Numbered from the stretch's first letter, positions 1-13,073 are shown. The stretch: 64,000 bases of DNA from Piper betle (GCA_033002965.1 JAURVB010001844.1:62001-126000), one strand, 5' to 3'. Numbers and translations: made by a program. The notes: generated by a model not told the origin, from the sequence alone.

Positions 1-375
1 AATGGGAAACTTGAAGGGATCGAAGAATGATCCTTCAATATCATGGTGAAGAATGAAACATCTCGATAGCCTAGCAAAGCCAAGCAGATGCATCTTCCAA
101 TACAACCAATTTTGAATTGGTATTCCTAAAATTAAGAATAAAGCCAAATAAAATTACCAAACGATCTTGTTACAAATTGAAAACAGTGGTGTTTGATAAA
201 GAAGAGAAGTTCTTAGCACACACCAAGGACCTGTAATTTCCGTATGCTATGCTTCTCTCGAGAAAACAAGCTCTAATATGCATAAAGTTGCACCTCTTTT
301 GAAGATTTACGAACTTTATTTTGAAACTGAAGAAAAGAAATGGTCTGCACAGCAACTCATGCTGATATAGTTGGG
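1..375. other. 3' flank of ATP synthase d gene
   Basis: This is AT-rich sequence immediately downstream of the stop codon of the minus-strand ATP synthase d gene. It probably includes that gene's 3' UTR. I see no independent coding region or repeat in it. Confidence 0.5.
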
Positions 376-2541
376 CTAATAACCCCAGTAATCGTTCCTG
401 ATCTCATCATCAAACTTCTTTTTCAGCTCCGGATGCTTCTCAAAGTATTCATTTGCAGTCATTGTGCTTAACTTTTTCTGTCATGGAAATAACTGAAATA
501 AATTAAAAATCAGTTTCCATACCATTAAAACAAAAAACAGAATCAATCAAACCTTCAATTCTTGAATTTCGGCAATCTCTTTCTCTAGCTTTTCTGACTC
601 CTTCAGGGATTTTTCTTCTGCTTCTTTTAGTTCAACTAACTGCAAATGGAACTCCCCCAATTTATATGCAAAAGCAACAAACCTTATACAGTCCCCAAAA
701 AACAATTAAAGAATCATACCAGAGAAAATAACAGAGAAATAACATGAACTAACCAGTGCTTCAAACTTAGGCTTGTATTGTGGGGTAACCGTATCCACAT
801 ATTTCGGGATCTCAATGCCTACCAGAAGGGGGAAATTAATTACTGGTGTAAAAGAAGCACAACACTAGAAAGTGAAAGAGCGAAGATAGAAAAGATTAAA
901 TTAAATATTCTCCACTTGAAATAGAAGGTCTCCAACATAACACACAATGAGAACAAAATTTCAATTATTCAAAATCGACATAATCCACCTATGCACACAT
1001 CAATCAACAAGGAAGCATGCCTAGAAAGAACTTTCATAGTTCCAGTTTCTAAATTATGGGATACTCGGTCAGCTAGTTTGTGGCATGATCTAATTCCCAA
1101 GAGAAGAGACTCACAAGGAGATACACCCTTAAAAATACCTAATTCTTCTAATAACAATCACCATAAGTTAAAAGGCAAAACAAGTTAAATCTCGATCTAA
1201 ATAGTACATGAAAGAAATATCAGATGTAAATATAAGAATATTAGTCAGGCTGATGAACAAAAAATTTACATCCCTAAAATTTTTTTCCTAACATCAAAAT
1301 TTCGAACAAAAGAAAAAACAATTCTACTTTTGCATACTATTAAGTTTCAATCAACGGATAGCAAAACTAAAATCCTAAATCTCTAGAAAATCAAAGTTTA
1401 TCAAGCAGTCAGCCACAAAAACAATGCTCATATAAAATTTTTGCTAATCAGAAAAAGAAATCACCGCAATTAGTCATACACCAAAAATGGTCAACAACAA
1501 TTACTATTATTGGTCCAAGGACATAATATACTAAGAATCATGTAAGACACCTTTGAAAACTTGCATCACATATTAGCTTAGGTAGTTTTCTTTGTAAATA
1601 ATACTAAAGAATAAAATACGTTAAACTCAGAACAAGGAGATATCATTAAGATGAGATACGCTGGAACAAGTTAAGTCCTAACTAACGATCTAAAAGATTA
1701 AACGATTTTATCACCGGTCAGTACTGTGGAGAAAATTTAAATAACGAGAGGATGTAAAAGACAATAGCTACATTGTAAAAACTTAGAGAACAAGAAGAAA
1801 AATGTAATCAGAAAACATAAAACATATAAAAATATGGTGTTCAACATACATGAAACACGCTCAGTCCCTAAAACAGAAGAGTGGCCCCATACCAATAGAT
1901 TCAGAGCTTAGTTACAGCATAAAAATTTTACCACTAAAAGATATGCACATTCCCAAACAAACGAGAATTAAATGCAGTAAAGAACAATTACTTTCATAAG
2001 CCTCTTTGTACATGTCCACCAACCGAGGGCCAATTCCTTTCCTGTAGTAATCCCAATCAATTGGTTCCGGTTCCTTCACGGGGAAAACAAATCCAAACAA
2101 TAATCAGGCATTATAAATTTCAAAAAACATAATGAAAAAAGCTTTTCCTAAAACTTTAAAAAACCACAAATAAAAAGTGTTCCTCTGGTTGCATCTGAAC
2201 AGATTGGCAAGCCAATCCAAATAAAATAAGTTGATGAATAAAAAAAAGAATGGAAATTAGAGACAAAGACTAAACCTTTATTCAATCTGCAACACTGGAT
2301 TGACAAAAAAAAAGGAGATCGCAATCAACAACAACAACAAATGCTGCACAAAAAACAGGGGAAAAGAAAGGACCTGGCTAAACTTGGTCTGGAGGGCGTG
2401 ATTGACCTCGTCGAAGGCGCGGCGCAGGGAGACGAACTCCTTGCGAGCCTCGTCGGAAACGAGGAGCTTGCCCAGGCCGTCCCAGTCGATGGCCGACCTC
2501 GCAGCCTTCACCGCCACCTCGCCCACCTTCTTGCCGCTCAT
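376..2541 (-). CDS. ATPQ: Mitochondrial ATP synthase subunit d (peripheral stalk)
   Basis: Subunit d of the mitochondrial F1Fo ATP synthase, part of the peripheral stalk that holds F1 against Fo on the matrix side of the inner membrane. Five coding exons join in phase: 2374-2541, 1992-2073, 754-818, 553-639 and 376-477 (504 nt, 167 residues plus stop), the usual length of plant subunit d. Recognisable plant landmarks occur in order: MSGKKVGEVAVKAARSAIDW at the N terminus, then TKFSQ/EPEPIDWDYYRKGI, IEIPKYVDTVTPQYKPKFEA, a Lys/Glu-rich helical stretch, and the C-terminal KKKFDDEIRNDYWGY. All introns are GT-AG; the Ser codon at the exon 2/3 join is split A|GC. The start is the first in-frame ATG and begins the conserved MSG(A)GKK. 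No lesions are seen. The promoter lies in 2542-2760 and is rich in site II motifs. Confidence 0.97.
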
Positions 2542-2612
2542 TTTCTCCGGCGATCGTTCTCTTCGTCTTCTCCGGCGTCGGCTCCAATCGGGCGGCGATC
2601 CTCTTCCTTATG

Positions 2613-2747
2613 TGGGCCGCCGGCCCGCGATGCCAAGGTCTCAAGCTACAAAATGGGCCCCTAATGTACGAACTTTTGGGCTTCATTACGGCTACAAATG
2701 GGCCCAAAGTGTGAAAACATTTGGGCCTGTTATTTTCATAAAGCCCA
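2613..2747. promoter_or_regulatory. Cluster of site II (TGGGCC/T) elements upstream of ATPQ
   Basis: Within 135 bp upstream of the ATP synthase d start there are at least five TGGGCY motifs: 2613-2618, 2654-2659, 2677-2682, 2699-2704 (overlapped on the other strand at 2701-2706) and 2722-2727, plus a reverse-strand TGGGCT at 2742-2747. Site II elements are TCP-factor binding sites known to drive plant genes for mitochondrial respiratory-chain components and ribosomal proteins, usually as multiple copies close to the transcription start. The cluster fits coordinated expression of this nuclear-encoded mitochondrial subunit. Confidence 0.75.
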
Positions 2748-5201
2748 GATGCTGAAAATGTGATGTAGGGGGGACGACTTGACCCGATTTTTTTTATTTT
2801 TTATTGGCTCCAATTTAGGGTATTTAATACTTAAGTTTCATTCAAGTTCAATCGAGATTATTTATATTTAATTTAAATTGATTTGGGTTGGAGTTTTAAT
2901 TTACGTCACCAATATTGACGCAAGCTGTTCATATTTCATCTGTTGGGCTTGCCGTGGCCATGGACCGGTGAGAGATTATCGCTGATTTTGTCACAAGCTG
3001 AAGTGCAAACTGACTTCTTCATTGGGAGTGGTCAACCGCAGTATAAAAAATTATAAATATGTCATTAATATACTTGAATCCATCATTTTATAGTATTGAA
3101 TGCGAGACTAGTCACTTTCTCTCCAGGAAATTATGTATTATAATAAAAACCATCATATGGAAAAAAGATTAATGATATTTTTGGTGAGATTATTAATTAG
3201 TGATTTGGTTATTATTAATAGAATTTTTTTTATAAATCTCTATATAATTTTGACATATTTTTTATTTTATTATAATTATTAAAAATGACAGAGCAGGCAA
3301 AATTATCTTTGGCACAGGATAAGAAGAGCGAATAACAATAAGATTAAAAAATAGAGATCAACATTTTTTTCCTTTTTATTTTGACATTTTATAAAGTTTT
3401 ATGGAAATAGAATGTCTCTTTATATTTTACCAATATTTTGCCTAAGACATTCTTTATCCCTTATATTAGTACCTTATATATTTGAAATAAATAAACACTT
3501 AACAACACGAAGAAATGCCCCGTAATAAATGTAGATATCTGTACCATAAAATTAACAGAATTATTCATTTCATCATTTAAAAAGCAAGAGGTGAATCTGA
3601 ATTGTCGTCGAGTAGATGAGAGGCAAGAGCACCGCAAGCTTTCCTTAAAGAGGCTTGGACCATCTCCCGATACAGATGCCTTCGAACGCAATGCTTCTAT
3701 TTTACGAGCAGTCATCGTCGTGTTGCGAAACCCAAAGTGATGAAGAAGAACAACGGAGGGAAACGTTCCTTTGATGGGCAATAAAGAAACCAAACCTGTA
3801 AACGTCGCCGCTTCCTTTAGGCGCAACATAAAACTGCATGGTTCTGATCTAAAACGGGTCCCTAGGCTAGCAAAAAGCGGTCGTTGGAAATAAACAATCA
3901 TCTGAATGTCGGATGTGTGCGTGCGTGGTAGGATTGAGTGATTATACCGCTAATCAACACGGCGGTTGGCTATCTGCAACTGTACATGAACGAACGAACC
4001 ACGAAGAACGATTTGTTTACACCTCTTGCAACAGAGGAGATTCGAAAATAATGGAGGGGATGGGCAGCTTTGCTTTCTTTGCCATGTCCTGTACCATGCG
4101 TAATTCAACATTCCAGCAAGTTGCAGCTAGCAAATGTCAGAAAGTTCTACGGTTAAGAAAACCGACCAACAAGTTGTATCCATGTGCATTACAGAGATGT
4201 GCAATTTAAAACTCTGCTTTTGCACTAAACAATTGTATCTATAACAGGTTGCGCTTATTCTCTATATCTCAGCATGCCTACGGGAATGGGTGGAACAAAT
4301 TTGATGTGGAGGTGACTCTGCAACGAGTATCTCGTCCCATAGATTTTGTCTATGGAGAGGGGGAAGCAGCTCAAGAGAAATCCGTGCCGCAGGCGAATCC
4401 AGATCTTCTGAGAATTTGGTGCGAACGTTAACTCAGATAAAGAAGAATGCAAACAAAAACGTCAACAAAAGGCACTAGACAGTTCAGGAATTCTGTGGCA
4501 CGCAATTTGAAGTAAACCTTTGTCTTGTCTTCGAGTCAACAAAAAGCCTACCAAAACCCATTTATAACAAAGAGATCAAGGGAACCCAGAAAGGAATCCA
4601 AGCACACATATATAAATATATATCATCAGATAAAGCATTCTGCCGTCTGAAGCACAGCGTCCTTTGTGATGGAGATAGGAAGACGGCCAGGACTTGCCTG
4701 GTCGATCACGCTTCTTTTGGATCCGGTCGAAAGACCCTCGGTGTAATACACTGCCCTCGTCGTCTTGGCAAATCCATAGCCCATTGCATGTTTAGTACGT
4801 AGTCATGATTGTAAGAGCGATGAGAAGGAACCATTCGAGACGACCGTGCATGTCCAAAGTCCATCAGAGAATCCCTCTGATGATTCACGATGATCCTGAG
4901 AGACTGCGCATGATTGCAGTTTCCGGTTTTGTATAATGTAATATAACGTGACAACCGATAACCATAACATAATATTTCATAACACAACTTAGCAAACTAA
5001 GAGAACTGCAAATTTCATTCCACGGATCTAAACTACTACATAATAATAAGTTTGCGCATGATTGCAGTTTCCGGTTTAGATGTAAGGATTACAAGATAAT
5101 AAAAAAAACAGTGACCACGAAAATCTGTATCCTATTTTGCATGTACGTGTCCTGTTTGTCATAACCTTTGCAAATTTTACTGAGAACAACAATCTCACAA
5201 C
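2748..5201. other. Intergenic region between ATPQ and the AIL gene
   Basis: Open frames of up to about 146 codons occur here (for example minus strand 3461-3901), but none resembles a protein family I know and none shows a convincing exon structure. The right end probably holds the AIL 3' UTR. A short direct repeat lies at 4905-5077. No RNA gene or transposon end was recognised. Confidence 0.4.
4905..5077 (+). repeat. Dispersed 25-bp direct repeat downstream of the AIL gene
   Basis: The same roughly 25-bp word, beginning tgcgcatgattgcag, occurs at 4905-4929 and at 5053-5077. The spacing is 148 bp. The flanks differ, so this is not a simple tandem array. Its function is unknown. Confidence 0.6.
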
Positions 5202-8090
5202 TCATTGGTTCCAAAGTGCAAACATGGGCAACGGCAGACCAGTTTGCCTACCCATTGCCATCCACCCAACACCGTCGCCTACGCCGGCAGCTCCATGTTC
5301 TTCCCCACCATTGTCATACTTGGAGGACTCTTGCTGTCCATACTCATCCAACCCATGTTGCATCTCGTTACATCCAACACCGAGCGCATCATAGAAGGCA
5401 TTCGCCCCTGCCACGCTCCGGCCAGCTCCATGATCAGTACCCTGATAGAAGGCCTCGCGTTTGGGGCTCTCGGCGCTGCCGGCAGAGCTGGGATTGCTCA
5501 TGGAAGACTCTGTCGACGCGTTGTTCTGCGCCGGGGAGGCCACGGCGATGTTGTGGCTATTCATATTAGGAGACCACACCATGACGGAGAGTTCATTGGG
5601 AGCAACACCTGTGGGAGGAGCTGGAAGCAACATTGACTTGGTTGGCTCGCGCTCCGCTGACGACTCTTTCCGCGAGCGTTTCGCAAGATCGCTGGCAATT
5701 AAGCTGCTGCTGGAGCAGATCCTCTTCACATCATACTTGCTGATGTCGAAGTTGGTCACGGCATTAACACCTCTGAATTTGATTGCTGCAATGTCATATG
5801 CTTCGGCAGCCTCTTCTTGTGTGCCTATAGTAGTTACATGAAACCCATCATGCAATGTCGCAATATGAAAGTGAAAAAAGCTTGTGTTAATCACTCCATT
5901 AGCTACTAAAAAGCTTACTAAAGGTGCCCAGATAGAGGTCTTTGTTTCCCGCCACCCTCCCAATTCGTGCTTGCCACCTACCATGTTGATGATGCCTGCC
6001 ATCGACAGATTATCATGCTTACTAAGGTGGCCATCGATAGGATGCCCGAACAAAAAGCCTATACATATATGTTCTGTAGTGTTCTAATATTGAGTTTACA
6101 GATTATTTTTCCCAAGCAATTTATTGAATTTAAAAGGATAGGCGGAAGAAAGAATAGGTTGAGCATGAGACCTGGTAACTCCTCTGTAGATAGAGGCACC
6201 TCTGGAGAAGCCGCTGCTTTTCCTGCAGAGATTTAAAGAAAAGGTCACGTTAACATGTGACAGAGAAGAAAGATACGCTAGAGACAGCAAGATACACTTC
6301 TCCTATTCTACTACAAACTCCTTGCATGAATAGTCATGTCAAACATGGGACCCAACCAGGGTTCACACAAATGAGTTATACTACTTCCTACCCTTTTTGT
6401 TGATTGAAAAGCTTACCTTCTCAAGTTAGCAACAAACTCCTGCCTGGTCATGTTCTTCATCTCCTCCAACTCTTTCTCGTATGCGCTTAGCTGCCGCCAT
6501 TGGTAACAAAGGTTAGCAAATTTCCATAGGGAGACTGACGCTAAAACATTAAGCCGAATATTAAATCATACAGGAAAATTAATGTGAGTCGTAGGTCCCC
6601 AATACTTGAGAGCTGCTAAATCATAAGCTCTTGCAGCTTTCTCTTCTTTATCATATCCTCCTGAAACAATAAAGAAGAAGACGACTACTTTAACGAGCCA
6701 AGGCATTCATGAAACGCGGAAAATTGAAGAAAGGGGGTTGCCTCCTACACACACCTAGATAAACTGTTCATTGCAGCAGGAGTTGGCGGTAACAGTAGAA
6801 GATCCCCGAAATCCATGAAATGAGTAAAAATGTTAGCGAAGATTCTTGTTCCATAAAATAAACAAAAAATTCAAATGATTAAGAAACAAAATATTCAACG
6901 AGATCTCCCCAACAATACCTTGTCTTCCTTTCCTCGTTTGGCCTTCTTTTCTGCAACTATTATCCCAGAGGTGGGCTTCATATCGACCCGTCCACCTATG
7001 TCTTCATCATCCCATTGAATATTCGATCAACACCACCAAAATCAGATGTTTTGAATCATCATGTCATGATAATAGAACAGAAAGATAAATACCACAATGA
7101 AAGCAAGTGACAGACCTTGTTACACCTCGGTATTGAGACGTTCGCTGCCCAAACGTATCAAGCGATTTCCGGGGCACCGGTTCTCTCACCGACAACTTCC
7201 CCCGCCTTCTTCCTCCCCTGCTCCGGCGTAGCAGAGGCGGTAGGAACCACGGCGCTGTCCACCACCGGCGCCGGGTTCAACTGGGTCGTAGTCGCAGGTC
7301 TCATGGAAAGAGACAGACCTTGCATGCGGGTGCAGCGATCAACTTCACCGGCCGCTCTTTCGACCGGGTTCTGCCGCAGCCATGACTTGAAACCAGAGAT
7401 GGAGGGCGGGCCGTGATCGACGGCAATGGGTTGCAGACCATTCGCACTCTGGAAATGAGACGGGGCCGGGTAACAGCTCTGATCAGGGAAGCTGTGCTGG
7501 AAGCTAGGTTCGTCTTGCTCGTCTGCGCTGGGGAAGACAGGTGCGACGTTCACGTTGATTCTCTGGTGATCGTATGGGGCAGCGTGGTGGGAGTAGAGGC
7601 TGCTATAGTAGTAGACCTGTTGCTGAGTCTGGGCGGCGGCGGTGGCGGCGGCAGCGCCACCGTCACCAACGGCGGCGCTGGCGTTATCAACGACGGCGGT
7701 GGAATAGCATCCGAGAAAATCCTCCAATTTCGGCCGCTCCTTGTCCTGCTCGCCGCATGCATTACTCGGGTTGGACATGGCGTTATCATACTTCCAATCT
7801 ACACAGATCAAAGAGACGATCAAACAAAATCTTTGGGGAATCCAAACGCAACCATTACTGATGTCGGGACGTGGTCGAGACATACCTTCGTCGGATCGGC
7901 GAAAAGCTTCAGACATGCAAAGAGAGCCATCAGACCTCAAAGGCATAACAGGGAGTGCAGGGAGTATCAACCTCTCGTCCTCCCCAAAGCTTTCATAACA
8001 TAGCCGCATGTCGGATCCATCTTCTTCGTCTCGACTAGCCCCACCGCCATCGATGCCGGGGGACAACGAGAAGCCCAACCAGTTGTTCAT
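5202..8090 (-). CDS. AIL: AINTEGUMENTA-like/PLETHORA (euANT) double-AP2 transcription factor
   Basis: Nuclear DNA-binding factor of the AP2 subfamily (ANT/BBM/PLT clade), whose members control meristem and organ growth. Exons: 7886-8090, 7116-7798, 6919-7001, 6755-6763 (9 nt), 6572-6660, 6417-6490, 6172-6222, 5919-5995, 5202-5824. The product is about 630 residues if one extra base in exon 2 is discounted. Visible features: the euANT N-terminal motif [34 protein letters not shown]; the pre-AP2 block ending [20 protein letters not shown]2 repeat 1 (about residues 291-357, [36 protein letters not shown]); a linker with [20 protein letters not shown]; and AP2 repeat 2 (about 392-451, [40 protein letters not shown]). 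The C-terminal 180 residues are Ser/Asn/Gly-rich. Frame is lost once: the C5 run at 7199-7203 puts LSLSM and the AP2 domain in different frames. I cannot assign the exact AIL paralogue. Confidence 0.95.
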
Positions 8091-10552
8091 GCCGAGAAAC
8101 CAAGGTGATGGATGGACGGATGGATGGGTGTTTCCTTCCCGCTCAAACTACAAAGAATAGGGGTCCGGCTGCAGAAACCGAAACAGGGTGGGACTTCTCC
8201 AACAGCATCATCTTCAATTCCTGTTTGATGGGATGACGTTGAAGTTGAACCTCGACAACATATCACAAGTAGCTCCACAGGCCACCTCCCAAGCAGAGAT
8301 TTTAAGGGAGAGGAATGGGTTGGGGGTTGGGAATTGGAACTTGCCCACCGCAACTCCGTTTTATTTCGCTAACAATGAAAGAGAGCTTTGGTCTCTGTGC
8401 CGGGGCATCATTAACACACATCATCTGAGAAGAAGAGCGGCCACCTCCCAGCGTTAGACCGCTGGCGCTGTTTGCAACAGATGAGAGACACCACTCTTGG
8501 TGTTTTGCCGAGGTCGGTAAAGATGATAACAAGCTGCTACTAAACTAGTATAGACATCTATATCTATCTATTTGACTTGAAAGGCTGTGTTTGGGGGTAC
8601 CTGTTCAACTCCTATAACTAATAGAATAGAATTTCTGGGTAGACGTATATGTACCAAATCAGGACTATATTTTTGGGTGTTAGCATACATAAATCATTGA
8701 CAAAACAAGACGATCATATGTGAAAATATCCAGCATATAAGTTATATAATTACTGCTGCCTTCCTTTTTTTTTCCAAGCAAAGAGGATTTTTTAGGTGTA
8801 TCAAAAGTGTGCTGGGAAGGTTGCTGGGTAAGTGTGAAAACTGAAAGGGTCGTGCTGTGCTTTCATGAGCTTAGAGCTGGGAGTGTAGGGGAGGGCGGTT
8901 CCTGCGAAGAAGACAAATCCACACTGTACACCATGTTAAGGCTCTGAATCAAGCAAGGGGCAGGGCTTGGGATATAGAATGGATTAAATCATGAATAACT
9001 TGTTCTCTTGTGCTACATTGTTTTGGTACAAATCTACGTCCTTTGGGGAAAAAAATCTGTCCTTTGGGACTGTGAGGCGGAGCCCCACTCATGCTCAACG
9101 CAATCAAAGCATCTTAGTCTCTCGTTGACTTCCAATGCAATGGATAGCAATTTTGAGAAGACACAAATGTTGAGGGGTGGAAGTGATTATCAAGCTTGAT
9201 TAAAATAAAAATGAGCAAGAGGGAGGCTTTGGTCGGGTCCGCAGCCTATGTTTAGACTGTGTTAGATGCAGCAGCAACAGCAGACTGAAAACGGTGGGAC
9301 GGGGATTAAAATGGCACTCTGCCCAACGCAATCTACCACACCCAGAAATTCCAGTTTGCTCTGCTTTCTTGTGTGAAAAAATTTTCTACAATTAGAGCCA
9401 CACAAAAATAAATAAAAAAAACGAACCATCTGAAATACTTTGTCCTAATTTGAAACATACCTTGGACGTTTTATTGTTGCCACTCAACGTTCTCAATTTA
9501 GTCACGGCCCTCCCAAACAGATACCAGTCTAGTATTAAGCATTCCTGAGCATGTGTACGAAGGTTTGCGGTAAAAATTGGAATCGATAATTAAATCAAAA
9601 TTTTAAAAATTTTAAATCTAATTGGTTCAAAGCTGTTCACTACCGAATCGTGATTTTTTTAACAGGTAAATTTAATAAAATTATATGTATATATTAAAAT
9701 TAATTTAACGTGAATAGTAAATTCAAAATAAAACATAATATTGAAGTAAATATTTTTGACCATTAATATTTGACTATAAAATGAAGTATCCTTAAACATG
9801 TTTTATAAACTTTAAAATAATAAATATAATAGATAGGGGGAAAACATAAGTAATAAAGTGATTGTAATTTAATTTCTCTTATATTTACATAGATTGTTTT
9901 TTTTATTTATTATATAATTATTAAATATTAAAATAAACATATATTCGGTAAGAATGGTCATTTATTAATTATTTATGAATCAGTCAAACTTTAAAATAAA
10001 TAATTTAAAAATTAATTCTAATAATTTTATTTAAATATATTATTTTTGACTCAAATTTTAATAGAGTTGAGTTGAATGGGCCAAATCGGACATTTAAAGA
10101 TCGATTCTAACGATTTAATTTACATTTATCTTTTACTCGAATTCTAATAGACTTGAATTGAATCGGCTAAATCAAACCAGTTCAAACTTGTTTAAGCTTG
10201 TACTATAAATCAATTGAAGTTTATATCGAGTTAAACCATATTCAAATTGACTCATTTGTTTTTGAGCTGTTTATTTTTTTAATTGTCTGATGGGCTATGA
10301 ATATGGGCCTTGGTAGTAGAACAATCTGCTTATGGTTTTACAAGTCCATCCACTTAATCACTTTAACTTCTCCAATTTAAACCTACTTCCCTTAATGGCT
10401 TTCGTTACTCTCCATAAAAAATAACTTACTTAAAAAATATAGTCAATCGTGGATTGAACATATGACCTCACCTCGAAGACCTCCTATCTAAGTAATCTCA
10501 CTACTTTGTTATTTAATTGTTTATAAATAAATATAACTAGTTATAATTAAAC

Positions 10553-10558
<6 letters not shown>
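8091..10558. other. Upstream region of the AIL gene and AT-rich spacer
   Basis: 8091-8530 has higher GC and probably contains the 5' leader and promoter of the minus-strand AIL gene. From about 9400 the sequence becomes AT-rich with no coding region. Short open frames in 8.1-8.5 kb and 9.0-9.2 kb match no family I recognise. Confidence 0.4.
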
Positions 10559-10597
<39 letters not shown>

Positions 10598-10628
10598 CAC
10601 ATATATATATATATATACATATATATAT
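10559..10628. repeat. (TA)n microsatellite
   Basis: A nearly uninterrupted TA dinucleotide run with a few TACA interruptions, inside AT-rich intergenic DNA. It is a candidate length polymorphism. Confidence 0.95.
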
Positions 10629-11616
10629 AGACTATCTTAGTGCTTAGTTAATAATAAAAAAATAAAAAATAAAACATCCCCACCACCACTATTATTTTGT
10701 ACTTAGTTAATAATAGCTTTTATTTATGATTTTAAAAGTATTTTGAGTAGACAAGTGATATTATATATATTATTATATTATTTCATTGAGTCGAGTTCGA
10801 GTCGAGTTTAAATTATAATAGAGTAAAGTCGAGTCAAATAATACCTTGCTCAAACTCGGCTCATAAGATTTGAGTTCGAGCTCGAATATTTAAACATCAA
10901 ATTTTGAGACTTATCGAGCCGAGCTGAACCGACCGCCAAATGCTCACAAGTTGTCTCACTTAATTAATAACCCTATTCTCCTCAAACCTCGTGTAATTAG
11001 GTCTGAGTCTAAAATAAAGGCATTGTGTGATTATGAGCATTGCATTCTAGTTTTAGGGGAATAATTGAGTTTTTAGTATGTCAAAATTAAGTGAAACATT
11101 CATTTTTAACTAATAATCGCTAATTGCACTGTTTTGGAAAAATATTGCTATTTATATTTCAAGGGCCATTTGTATGAACTTTTTTAGTTATAATTGGCAA
11201 AAGAATTAGTTATAATATAAATATTGGATATAAAATCTCTTTACAAAAATAATTCCCTTTTTCTTTTTTTTTATAAAAAAAATTCTTATAATAAAACTTC
11301 CATAAAGGGAATACTTGGTAGAAGTCTCATTTGTATCTTATCACATGACAGTTTAAAAATAATAGAAAACTTTTTCATGGAAGATATGTGTTTTTACCAA
11401 ACTAGCTTAAGACTCATTCGATATGCATGTACATTTGAAATTTATTAATAATATATTAGTAACATGTAAAATTAATTCCAAAAGATGCTAATTTTTATTT
11501 TTAATTAAAAATAATAAATATCTAATTAACTCTAACAAAAAATATTATTTTTAGAATACAATGATTATATACAAATAGTGGATGTAATTTTAATTTTATA
11601 TTTAAAAAGAAATAAT
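10629..11616. other. AT-rich spacer without recognisable genes
   Basis: I see no gene, RNA or transposon end here. Several gtcgagttcgag-like words occur around 10790-10910 but do not form a clear array. Confidence 0.4.
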
Positions 11617-11985
11617 CTTAATTAAGTAGGTATTGATAAGTGATAAAATTTAATTCAAGTAAAAATTTTAATAATTAAATAAAATTTATCAATTTTTTAA
11701 GATTTTTAATTTGGATAAAATTATACTCTAAGTTTTCTTAACAATTAAAAATAATAAAGTAACAAAATTTAATTATAGTAATATGATTATAAATAGAACC
11801 TTAATTAAGTAGGTATTGATAAGTGATAAAATTTAATTCAAGTAAAAATTTTAATAATTAAATAAAATTTATCAATTTTTTAAGATTTTTAATTTGGATA
11901 AAATTATACTCTAAGTTTTCTTAACAATTAAAAATAATAAAGTAACAAAATTTAATTATAGTAATATGATTATAAATAGAACCTT
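11617..11985 (+). repeat. Two-copy 183-bp tandem repeat
   Basis: A unit starting cttaattaagtaggtattga occurs at about 11617 and again at about 11800, almost identical across its 183 bp, including the trailing stretch ending tgattataaatagaac. A diverged third copy of the first part lies at about 30548-30680, on the far side of the retroelement nest. Confidence 0.9.
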
Positions 11986-12404
11986 ATATACATGAGTTAT
12001 ACCTCGTATAGTTTGTATGAGCTACACTTTTTATTTTAAACAATTTAGTGAGTTTCACAATTCAAAAATTACATAGATAAATAAAATAATAAATAATAAG
12101 GGTAACTATAAAATTTCAATACAATCTAATGTTTGTAATCCTTTCAAGTTAATTATCAAAATAATTGTGATAAAAATTAATTTCAAAATATCTATTATCT
12201 TGTCTATCTTTTGAAAATCCAAATCAAAAGTAAGTCATAATGATGTAAAAAAAGGACAAAATCTTATCAACATCTTCCTTATGTACCATACTTTTAATAT
12301 ATATGAATATTATTTTGTGAAATTCACTAAAGAAGGTCTAAATTAAATATGTAACTTATATAATTTATTTAAGACATAGCTTATATAAATTTATCCCTTA
12401 TAAA

Positions 12405-12680
12405 TATATAAATAAAAATTATTAATTTTGTTAGAATCCTAATTTGAGTGAAATTATACTTCTAAAATTTTCAAATAATAATTATTATTAGTAATACAAA
12501 TATTGACTTAAGTATGTATAAATAGGCCTATAGAGATATATTTAAATTGAAAAATATTTCTTGTACTTCCAAACTTAACTTTACTAGGCATTAAATAGCA
12601 CAACTCCCAATATTTAAAAAGCAATTAGAAAAGTAAGTTTTCAAAATGTGTATAGCACAACTCATTTAAAATTTATTAAT
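12405..12680 (+). repeat. Left copy of a dispersed AT-rich repeat (partner at 30.78-31.04 kb)
   Basis: This stretch shares an ordered series of words with 30780-31040: attttgttagaat, the run atatatttaaattgaaaaatat, then acttccaaactt/actttcaaactt, gcattaaata, and a trailing aagtaagtttt. Same order and same strand indicate common ancestry. No coding potential. Confidence 0.7.
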
Positions 12681-13073
12681 AGTGTGTGTATATATATATA
12701 TATATATATAAAAGGTTGGGGTTGTTCGATTGTAAGGACAACACAAGTTAGTATAAAAAAACCCTCCTCACCCCCATCTATGATTACCCCCGCCATCGCC
12801 AAAACTCTGGATGCACATGGCCGGATTCGGCCCCACATGGCAGGATCTGATCATCGACGGGGGAATCAGCGGCAAGCAAAAAAGAAAAAGTTTTTTTGTC
12901 GGTTGCCGTTTCGACCATTGGGGATATTATCCGGTGAAGGATAACGGAGGTCGGAACAGTTGCCGGCCAAATTACCTTTTTCATGGGGACGCCCGATTCG
13001 ACCCCTCACAGATAACCCTCTCCAAAATGGGTTGAGAAAGATAACCCGAGCCTTGATTCATGCTATCTTTTCC
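12681..13073. other. Unassigned spacer, partly GC-richer
   Basis: A short (TA)n run is followed by about 300 bp of mixed composition (12710-13060) whose open frames overlap on both strands and match nothing recognised. No gene is called. Confidence 0.35.

Noticed and set aside
3461..3901. 146-codon open frame on the minus strand
   Set aside because: No family resemblance, no plausible partner exons and ordinary composition; treated as chance.
7799..7885. Reading straight through AIL intron 1 as coding
   Set aside because: The 87-nt segment is a multiple of three and open, but it has consensus GT-AG ends, and removing it joins RRSDE to DWKYDN, as expected in the family.
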